Of a DNA stretch of 64,000 nucleotides, positions 56,385 to 64,000 are shown piece after piece. A program made the position numbers and the translations under genes. The stretch spans positions 764,001-828,000 of the forward strand of contig JAWQEG010000415.1 of assembly GCA_033782935.1 (NCBI GenBank), read 5' to 3'. Source of the DNA: Petrolisthes cinctipes (Eukaryota; Arthropoda; Malacostraca; Decapoda; Porcellanidae). Below the pieces are notes generated by a model. It ran no database searches. It was not told where the DNA came from and worked only from the letters and a program-made list of their open reading frames with translations. How positions within the stretch are numbered: position 1 is the stretch's first letter; every line of letters starts with the position of its first letter.

Positions 56385-57563
56385 AACCTTCCTGGGGTGA
56401 AGACGTGTTCCTGGCGCTCTGCCTTGGTTGTTGTTTGTGTTGTTGTTTGTCTTGTTTCTACGTTCTTGTTTGTGTGTTGTTGTTCCTGTGGTTTTATAGG
56501 GGTTGTTTATATTTTCTATCTCGTTTTTTTGTGGTTTTGCTGTTTGTGGTATTGTGGTTTGTGGTTTGTTTGTATTATTGTAGTTCTGTGTGTGTATGTT
56601 CGTGTGTTCGTGTGTGTTCAGTTGTTTGCTTCCCATCTAAGCCTTGCCTGGCCTGATGGAGAGTGCGGATTCGGATGTGGCTTCCTGCCTGGAGTCCGAC
56701 TTGGCCATGTCGGAGGAGGATGAGTCTCCTATCGAGGATTACTGGCCTCAGCTGCCTTCTCGCAACCCTCCCCCCCTCTCCTCGGTCACTCCGCAGCCCA
56801 GGTTGAAGCCTTCCACCTCCTCAACCTCTACCAAGTGACCCGTTGATGCCTCGTCCGATGGTTTGGACTGTCTGCCTCCGGCTGCCAAGACGGCGAAGGG
56901 TGCTTCAGCTGTCCATGACATACCTTCTCTGCCTCAACGTGGTGTTTCTTCTTTGTATACCGACTCCTTGCCCTCGTCCAACCATCCTGCTTTTGCCCCA
57001 AAAAATGCCTATGTCAAGCTCTCCTTCTCTGGAAACCCATCTACGGACACAAAGCTGCGTTGGTTGTTTGATGTCAACAGGGCCTTCCAGCTGCAGCGTG
57101 AACTGGCTGAAGTTAAAATGGCTGCTGTCACCTCCCGATTTGTCTACATCTCTAGGAAGCGTCAGGACATCATTGATAGTGTCAAGGCTGGTGAATTTAT
57201 GTCTCTGCCTCTCATTCTTGAAGACTCGCCCGAGAGGCCTCGTAAGTTCCCCAGCTACATCCTTACCCGTTTTCCTATTGATGTTGACCCGAAACTTGCC
57301 AAGGGACACCCTGGTGTGTACTCTGCCCGTCGTTTTTTCCAAGATGGTTCCCCCATTAGCCATATTGTTGTTGTCTGGAGTCAACCCGATCCACCTCCAA
57401 ATGAGATTTCCTTTGATTTCCTCCCCTGTCTTCCACCGTGTGAGGTGAGGAAACTTCATAATGAACAGCCTTGGTGCTACAGGTGCTACATCTCGATGGA
57501 AGTGTCCACGATGCCTTCAGCCAGGGGTTAACGTGTGGCATGGATGTACTCGACGTCAGGTCC
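56385..57563 (+). mobile_element. LINE B copy 3, 5' UTR and ORF1 only
   Basis: T/G-rich 5' UTR, then ATG at 56656 and ORF1 up to the third cysteine knuckle, where it stops abruptly at 57563. The 57564 base onward belongs to copy 4 on the other strand. There is no poly(A). Confidence 0.85.
56656..57563 (+). pseudogene. LINE B copy 3 ORF1
   Basis: MESADSDVASCLESDLAMSE, SRNPPPLSSVTPQPRLKP and STSTK before a TGA at 56836; a second frame from 56863 gives DCLPPAAKTAKGASA, AFAPKNAYVKLSFSGNP, RRFFQDGSPISHIVVVWS, then the region of the first cysteine knuckle (WCYRC, 57473). Sequence between the first and third knuckles is missing (joined at SRWKCPRCLQPGVNVWHGC). ORF1 would bind LINE RNA. Confidence 0.82.
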
Positions 57564-58565
57564 ACCAAAACGAGGGTGGCGCACCAGAAGTTCCTCCAGA
57601 ACCTGATGGTTCAGCAGGTGTCGACAAACCACATCTAGTGGCAGGCCCCGGGGCAGCAAGTGTCGGACAGTGGGGCAGGCCAGGCAATAGTGCTCTATAG
57701 TGTTAGCACGAGGCGCACGACACTCAGTGAAGGGAGGCTCGCCCTTCATCCCAGCAACCTGCCACGGTGGCCGGTAGTCAAGCCTCAAACGAGCAGAGAC
57801 TACGTTGTGCCTCCGAACCATGAGGCCTCGACGACGGTAGGAATATTTGTGATGGTAGACAGTCTCGTAATGGGTGATGGAGATGCTGAAGGGCCTCTCT
57901 GCATCCCTGCGTCGCTGTACAGGGAGGAGAGCGGCGGAGCGAACTCTAGAAAGGTAACATGTCAGGTAGAGAGGACGTTCAACACCACGAGGAGGCAGAT
58001 GGCAGGCTTCCTTTGAAAGTCTGTCAACTGTACCATTGTGACGTACACCTACATGGGATGGCACCCATAAAAATTTGACAGTCAAGTTACCATGACGTAA
58101 TAAGGCCAAAAACGATAAAATCTGCTGAATAACAGTAGAGTGTGTGGGCTGAACACTAGAGAGGTAATGAAGGGCAGGTTTGGAGTCACAAAAAATGGCA
58201 GCATTCACTCCACGTTGACAAACAAGACTAACAGCATCCAGAATGGCATACAGTTCACACAATGTTGAGCTAGAGTGGTTACAGAGATGACAGCCAACCC
58301 AGCCCCCTACAGGTGACTCCAGGTCAGGTGAGAAAACAGCACAACCTGCTGTACCATCCACCTTCTATGAGCCATCAGTGTAGAGGCAGTATGGATCTGT
58401 GATGGAGGACGTCACTGTTTCTATGTGTTCCAGAGCCAACTGCCACTGTAGAGAAGGCAGTTCCGATTTGGAAGTAGGTGTGAAGCTCACATCAGGTGTT
58501 GGTAGCATCCTTATATCTATATTAAGACTACAGAGCATATAGGAAACAGACCTTATAAGAATACG
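57564..58565 (-). pseudogene. LINE B copy 4 RNase H and zinc finger
   Basis: From 58361 on: GTAGCAVFSPDLES, LCELYAILDAVSL, AAIFCDSKPALHYL, FLWVPSHVGVRHNGTVDRLS (final box DRLSKEA). The C-terminal finger has lost its first Cys pair (TECRAP, seven bases or so missing around 57715), leaving HYCLAC. A TAG in the leading TDGS region (58366) and decayed text before it. Confidence 0.82.
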
Positions 58566-59531
58566 TCAAGCAGGCAGTATGGGAGGGACAGAGGAGTTTG
58601 GTCTAAGGGAAGTCTTGACTAACTGAGAGTAATGTGGCGAAAGATGTTGGAAATGGAGGCACTTGACAGTGAAGCCAGTAACATTACAATAAATTCTCTC
58701 GATTAATGGGGGAAGACGCAACTCACGCTGCATGTTCACTATCCTGGTCGACATTGGACAGCCGAGAATTATTCTCATTGCTCTATTCTGAAATGTTTCT
58801 AAAGTTTCCAGAGTAGCTCTAGGAAGTTGAATCAAAGCAGGGGAGAGGTAATCAACAACTAAACGGATAAAATAAATATAGATGGTTCTGGCTACTGGGA
58901 TGGAGATGCCCGAGGAGTTGTTAGAGAGCCATTGAAGTGGTGTAAGTTGGCGCTGGAGACGACCCAATAAGTCCTGGACAATAGGATGGTCTTGAGGTCT
59001 GGCAGGGACAATCGGCCAAATATTGACTGGCGCGCCCAGGTAACGGTACTGGGAACACATGGGAATGATATCGAAGGCACTTCGAAGGTCAATGAAGGCC
59101 ACCACACTGTCCCTGGAAAGGCGAGAGTACAGGTCGACTAGGCAGTGGTGTGTGGTCTGCTGGTGAAGGAAACCAAACAGCCATCGAGAAAGAGGATCCT
59201 GCAGTCTGTACATGAGACGATTGAGTAAGATTCTCTCCATAACCTTACAAAAACAGGAAGTGAGGGAAACAGGCCTAAACATCGCAGTGCCTGGCTTAGG
59301 GATGGGTATTATTGTGCTGCTGATCCAGGCTCGTGGTACACAACCGTCATGAAGACAAAGCTTGTACAGTCTAAGTAGAGGGTTCCCAGGAACTTGTTGA
59401 AGTAGGCGCAGCACAGCAGAAGTAACACCATCATCACCAGGGGAAGAAGCTCTACCCAGAGAGAGAGCATGGCGCAGCTTCTCAGTTAACTCCTCTGCAT
59501 CATCGTCATCATCTTGCAACAGAGCAGACAT
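58566..59531 (-). pseudogene. LINE B copy 4 RT lacking the YADD region
   Basis: SSPGDDGVTSAVLRLL, RAWISSTIIPIPKPG, FRPVSLTSCFCKVME, FIDLRSAFD (first catalytic Asp) and then directly IIPMCSQYRYLGAP (59060). Against copy 2 about 0.42 kb is missing, including the GTPHGG and YADD motifs. The deletion keeps the frame, and the thumb continues to PPILPA at 58566. Confidence 0.87.
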
Positions 59532-60740
59532 TAGACGAAGCCGATGGACAGCAGTAGACTGGCTGGGGTAGATTGTTCTGACCAGGCATCGACAAGTTGT
59601 TGGGCATAGTCGGCAGGAGTGTGATAATGAGCAGTGGCCGGTGTCTTCTTAACAATCCGACTATTGAGGTGCCACTTAGAAGCCACACTTGTTTGCTGGT
59701 TGATGCTGTCCGTGAACCGCTGCCAAGACTCAGTGTGAGCACACTCCTTTAAGGCGACTAAAGCATCTCTAGACATCTGGTAACGATGGAGGTGGTCAGG
59801 GGTTGGGTTGACTTGAAACAATAGGCCATCACGTTCAGCCTTCTCCTTTGCCTCCAGTATACGTGCATCCAGCGTCCAGGAGTGGGCAGTATGGTGATGC
59901 TGTAGGTGTGGCCGGGAGAAGTATAGCCTATAAAAGTCATGAGTAGCAGATACAAGATCAGAGTACAACTGTTCAGCTAATGATATGTCAAATGTAGGGA
60001 CTACATGGGCCATAAATAAAATGAAAGTCGGGCAATATTTAGGGGGCACAGCAATATTCAAACGAGTGGCTGAAGCACTTGACCCAGCAGATAGAGAATA
60101 ATGAAACCAAATAGCGATGTGATCAGAGAATAAGTCTGGCACGGAAGAGCACTGGACCTGAGATGCTATCAGGCCAGATGAGAGGATGTAATCCAGAGTA
60201 CCTCCCCGGCAATGAGTGGCACCGCCAGTGTCCCAGTGTGTCAGATGATGCTTGCGGATGTATGAAAGGAGACGAACACCATTACGATTAATAGAGCCAG
60301 AACCATCACCCAAATCAGAATGCCGAGCATTAAAATCTCCCATATACACCATACCACGCACTGTTGGAGAAGGAAGAGCCTCAAGAGTGAGTTTAGCTTG
60401 GGCAGAATAGACATTGCATAATTGGAGTACTCCATTCCCAGGTAGAACCTCAAATAGCTGAAAGGTCATGTCAGGATCAGTGGAGGTATGGATAAGGCGA
60501 TGTGGCAATGAACTATGTATGTAAGTCAGGAGACCATTCCTTACCAGATGAACATATGGCACATAACCTGAGAGAGGAGGAGCTTGCCCAGCAGCAAGCG
60601 GCCATCCTGGAAATGCTTTCTGGAGAAAAACAACACTGGGACGATGACGAAAAACATAGGCCTTGAGTTGAGTGAGCTTAGCATAACTGGTGATACCACA
60701 TTCATTCCAGGAGATGACATCCAGCCGGCAATCACTAGCG
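59531..60740 (-). pseudogene. LINE B copy 4 endonuclease and linker
   Basis: One open frame: LDVISWNECGITS (first Asn of the fold), VVFLQKAF, LVRNGLLTYIHSSLP, NVYSAQAKLTLEAL, MVYMGDFNARHSDLG (60350), LDYILSSGLIASQ and DLFSDHIAIWF (60125), then the linker LDARILEAKEKAERDG and SWQRFTDSINQQTSVAS to 59531. All endonuclease motifs are in place except that the Glu motif reads LQKAF. Confidence 0.83.
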
Positions 60741-62159
60741 AACTTTGTATTTGGAGGTAGAAGTCCGGTGAGTGGGGGCAGATGAGCGACCTGGAGAAGA
60801 AGATGGACCAGGAGAAGGGACTGACTCAAAAAGCTTTTCAAGGCGAGATGCAACAGTATCCATCTTTTTGGTAAGGGTAGTGACAGTTGAGATGATGGCC
60901 TGCTGAGCCTCAACCAAAGTGGAGAGTTTGGAGTCATTAGCAGCCCGAGCAGCAACCAGCCCATCAATCCTGGCTTCAAGGGCAGAAAAGCGGTTCTCGA
61001 GAGCCGTACATCGTGCCATGAGGGTAACAACAGACTTGCGGAGGGCCAGGTCTAGAGGTGAGGCAGGGCTGGTAGGAGGAGCAGACTGGGGAGGTGGTGG
61101 TGGTGGTGGTTCTAGGCAGAGCAATAGTAGAGACACGAGCCTGGACCTGATGTCGAGTATATCCATGCCATACGTTAACCCCTGGCTGAAGGCATCGTGG
61201 ACACTTCCATCGAGACGTATCCTCAGGAGGTGAAGGCTCAGAGGTGGAGGCAGCAGGATGTGATGGTTCACCCCTGACAGGACACGTCTTGGAATCATGG
61301 TCGGTGGCACACCATGCACACTTCGGCCTGGCAGAACAGTACCAGGAGATATGCCCAACTCCCCAGCACCTGTAGCACCAAGGCTGGTCATTATGAAGTT
61401 TCCTCACCTCACACGGTGGAAGACAGGGGAGGAAATCAAAGGAAATCTAATTTGGAGGTGGATAGGGTTGACTCCAGACAACAACAATACGGCTAATGGG
61501 GGAACCATCTTGGAAAAAACGATGGGCAGAGTACACACCAGGGTATCCTTTGGCAAGTTTCGGGTCAACATCAATAGGAAAACGGGTGAGGATGTAGCTG
61601 GGGAACTTACGAGGCCTCTCGGGTAAGTCTTCAAAAATGAGAGGCAGAGACAAAAATTCACCGGCCTTCACTCTATCAATGATGTCCTGACGCTTCCTAG
61701 AGATGTAGACAAACCGGGAGGTTACAGCAGCCATCTTGACTTCAGCCAGTTCACGCTGCAGCTGGAAGGCCCTGTTGACATCAGACAACCAACGCAGCTT
61801 TGTGTCCGTAGATGGGTTTCCAGAGAAGGAGAGCTTGACATAGGCATTTCTCGGGGCAAAAGCAGGAAAGTTGGATGAGAACAAGGAGTTAGTATACAAA
61901 GAAGAAACACCAGGGCAGTCTTGGCAGCCGGAGGCAAACAGTCCACACCATCAGAATCCTGCGAGGAGTCGGACGAGGCATCAACGTGTCACTTGATAGA
62001 GGTTGTGGAGATGGAAGGCTGCAACCTGAGCTGCGGAGTGACCGAGGAGAGGCGGGGAGGGTTGCGAGAAGGCAGCTCAGGCCAGTGATCCTCAATTGGA
62101 GACTCGTCCTCCTCCGACATTGCCAAGTCGGCCTCCAGGCAGGAATCTGCGCTCTCCGT
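60735..62159 (-). pseudogene. LINE B copy 4 ORF1
   Basis: Most complete ORF1 of the family: acidic start (near 62159), Pro/Ser-rich segment, LSFSGNPSTDTKLRW, RFVYISRKRQDIID, TRFPIDVDPKLAKGYP; then three cysteine knuckles, CYRCWGVGHISWYC (61380), CAWCATDHDSKTC (61320) and CPRCLQPGVNVWHGYT (61190, last Cys replaced by Tyr); a Pro run; and a coiled coil (LENRFSALEARIDGL, SKLSTLVEAQQ, RLEKLFES) ending at 60735. Three frame changes. Nucleic-acid-binding particle protein. Confidence 0.83.
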
Positions 62160-62431
62160 CAGGCCAGGCAAGGCCTAGATGGCAAGCAAACAACAACACG
62201 AACAACTGAACACTCAATCAGCCAGGGACACACACAAACAATCACAACAAAACAATACACACAACCACAACAAACAAACAACACCAGCAACACCACAGAA
62301 ACAACAACACACAAACAAGAACGCACAAACAAGAACACAAAAACGAGAACACAAACAGCAACACAAACAACAATGTAGGCAGAACGCCAGGAGAACGTCT
62401 TCACACCAACAAGGTTGGGGCGAGACTGGAT

Positions 62432-62619
62432 ACACCACTGCGACATCAAGGGTTCGTAACAACTAGAAAATTTAGTATATTAATTTCCTAACACCAAACT
62501 TTTGTAGTGATGTTTTTTTGGTAATACTTGAATCAGTCAGCAGTACAATGCCTACAGTATGTGAAGAATAAAGACCACTTATAACAAATGCTATGTGTAC
62601 GAGTTCCTGAGGCTGATTG
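62432..62619 (-). mobile_element. TA MITE 2 family, second copy
   Basis: Aligns to MITE 2 in opposite orientation: CACCACTGCGACATCAAG, GTTCGTAACAACTAGAAA, TTTCCTAACACCAAAC, TTGAATCAGTCAGCAG, GAATAAAGACCAC and the right end TCCTGAGGCTGATTG followed by TA (62620-62621). Its left terminus is cut off by LINE B copy 4. It has no LINE A, and so shows the empty site. Confidence 0.8.
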
Positions 62620-62650
62620 TACGTACACAAGACAAAAAAACTATCTATAG

Positions 62651-62806
62651 ACCTTCTGCGCGATACAAAATGACACCACGAATGAAGGCTTTTGATAACA
62701 GATGCGGCCGCAACATACATACGCAGGGATATCAATGTGAGAAGGCTGTTATCAAAATGTCAAAAACCTTCATTCGTATTGTCATTTTGTATCGCGCAGA
62801 AGGTGT
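62651..62806. mobile_element. Palindromic MITE with a NotI-like GC core
   Basis: ACCTTCTGCGCGATACAAAA and the inverted TTTTGTATCGCGCAGAAGGT; arms of about 60 bases continue through GAATGAAGG and TTTTGATAACAG. The loop contains GCGGCCGC (62703-62710). Target duplication is not clear. Confidence 0.75.
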
Positions 62807-62924
62807 AACGATAGGTTTTTTTTTTGTGTGTGTACAGAGGGTCGAACGTATTAAAAAACTTGGTGGTGCTTATGATATGGTGTGATAATAATATGATGAC
62901 TCTGTTGATTGTCCATGGAATCAT

Positions 62925-62975
62925 CGTCCTGGTACCACGCCATCGTATACACCACGAATGTTCTTGCATACGCCC
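62925..62975 (-). mobile_element. Fragment of GGGCT-ended MITE
   Basis: GGTACCACGCCATCGTATAC, ACCACGAATGTTCTTGCATA and CGCCC match the right half of the MITE at 22294-22431. Confidence 0.6.
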
Positions 62976-63131
62976 ATACTCACATACATACCACTATACA
63001 AAATTGAGTGGAGACAGTATCTGTTGGAAATTTTCATATCCAATCAACTTACAAATAGTTTCTTCATATTTTCTTCTCTTTCTGGTGACTTGTATGTGTT
63101 AGATATATTACCTGGTTCTCTTGTGTATATA

Positions 63132-63340
63132 CAGTTGCCAAAAGAGGAATTGCGACAAATCTTGATGGAACTTTAACCATAGTAATATCCACAACTATTT
63201 GTAGGGACATAAGCATGTATAACAGAAGGAAATATACATATCCTTTTGTAATATATACTTATGATCCCTACAAACAGCTATGGACATTCATATATTTAAT
63301 ATTCTATCAATAGTTGTCGCAATTCCTCTTTTGGCAACTG
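63132..63340. mobile_element. TA-flanked MITE, 209 bp
   Basis: CAGTTGCCAAAAGAGGAATT and its perfect inverted copy AATTCCTCTTTTGGCAACTG; TA at 63130-63131 and 63341-63342. The inside pairs further (AATATATA, TTTGTAGGGA/TCCCTACAAA). The first 26 terminal bases are identical in both arms, so this looks like one of the younger copies. Confidence 0.85.
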
Positions 63341-63342
63341 TA

Positions 63343-64000
63343 CATATGTATGTTTATATATTTAGATTGGTGGTTGACTTACTTTGCCTGATAATTTCTT
63401 AGTGAAATACCGGTGGTTTCCCATTTTTACTACAATACTTCCATTCATCCCTGGTTAGGATCGAGTGTCGTGAAGATTAATTACACCATCCCATATATAA
63501 GAACCACTATATACTCCTTGTTGTTGGTTTGAGGCAATATGGATACTGTACAATATATAATTATAGAAAGAAATAATGACTGAACTTTTTGTGTTTTAGC
63601 AAGTTTGATTTTCTTAAGATCAATTACGTTTTAACTTTCATTCTCTTTCCATTCGCATGACTTGCCTGTCCACAATATTGGTGTCACGATTACAAAATTA
63701 TTCTTACTGTATTTAGAGTTTGATTTGCATATTCAACAACAACCAAATTACCAGCTGAATGATAAAATTAAAACATGATTCTGAATAATAAAAATAGAAC
63801 ACACCTAACAGTTTCTGACACCACAATTGGATCCACAAATAGGGTAAGAGGGTTAATAATTATAAGCATTAATGGGTAATCATCACTTACTTTTATTATT
63901 TACTTTGCCAGCGTTCTGCTTTTTGTCGATCTATCAAAGCATATAGGGCCATATTCAAGAGCTGTCATAGTGTATACGATGGCGTGGTGACGGTAGGACG
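63343..64000. other. AT-rich stretch; MITE end at the window edge
   Basis: No gene recognised in 63343-63949. From 63950 GGGCCATATTCAAGAGCTG and GTATACGATGGCGTGGT look like the left half of another GGGC-ended MITE that runs out of the window. Confidence 0.5.

Larger units (their letters stand above)
57564..62431 (-). mobile_element. LINE B copy 4, nearly full length, antisense
   Basis: On the minus strand: 5' UTR (62431 to about 62172), ORF1, ORF2 to the last codons of the zinc-finger region. It lacks its 3' UTR and poly(A), ending at GGTGCGCCACCCTCGTTTTG where it meets copy 3. About 0.4 kb of RT is deleted. It starts inside a relative of TA MITE 2 at about 62432. Confidence 0.85.

Overview
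This is eukaryotic nuclear DNA, most likely from an arthropod and probably a decapod crustacean. That is an inference from style only: dense CA/GA microsatellites, a tRNA-derived SINE, many divergent non-LTR retrotransposons and families of short TA- and TTAA-flanked DNA transposons. No operons, complete cellular genes or intact viral genes were seen. Almost the whole window is nested, mostly dead mobile DNA. Two short, well-spliced candidate exons (17762-17819 and 53534-53581, + strand) suggest it may be intron of a host gene.

Layout. 1-2048 has no recognised gene. 2049-5042 is a broken FADD-type LINE. 5047-5485 is a MITE with another MITE inside. 5800-17372 is a train of four TA-flanked elements placed end to end, each neighbouring pair sharing one TA. 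The second of them, a short MITE, holds LINE A, which has a 15-bp target duplication. LINE A in turn holds a truncated LINE B (13-bp duplication) with a SINE in its 3' UTR, and a PIF/Harbinger element whose transposase gene can be followed over seven exon blocks. 17650-18165 holds a minisatellite, the first candidate exon and intronic tandem repeats. 18182-21663 is LINE D, split by a 312-bp MITE. 22095-23545 holds tandem repeats, a G-rich inverted array and TTAA MITEs.

23815-38325 is a foldback element whose GA/CA array was split by a long LINE B copy. That copy was split by a CR1-type LINE, which was split by an antisense LINE G. 38840-42252 is an antisense LINE H (C-terminal C2H2 finger) flanked by a 44-bp duplication. 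45238-53502 is a hAT-like element with an 8-bp duplication, carrying antisense LINE C; the PHD-finger ORF1 of LINE C is split by a 2.9-kb TA-flanked foldback element. 53705-56275 holds more TTAA and TA elements. 56385-62431 is a pair of LINE B copies joined 3' end to 3' end. The rest is MITEs and AT-rich DNA.

Reading the nesting: insertion order can be worked out from the target duplications and from coding frames that resume exactly across an insertion. Autonomous LINEs (EN, RT, in one family RNase H) and the Harbinger transposase are the only recognisable protein-coding machinery, and every copy I could follow is truncated, frameshifted or has stops.
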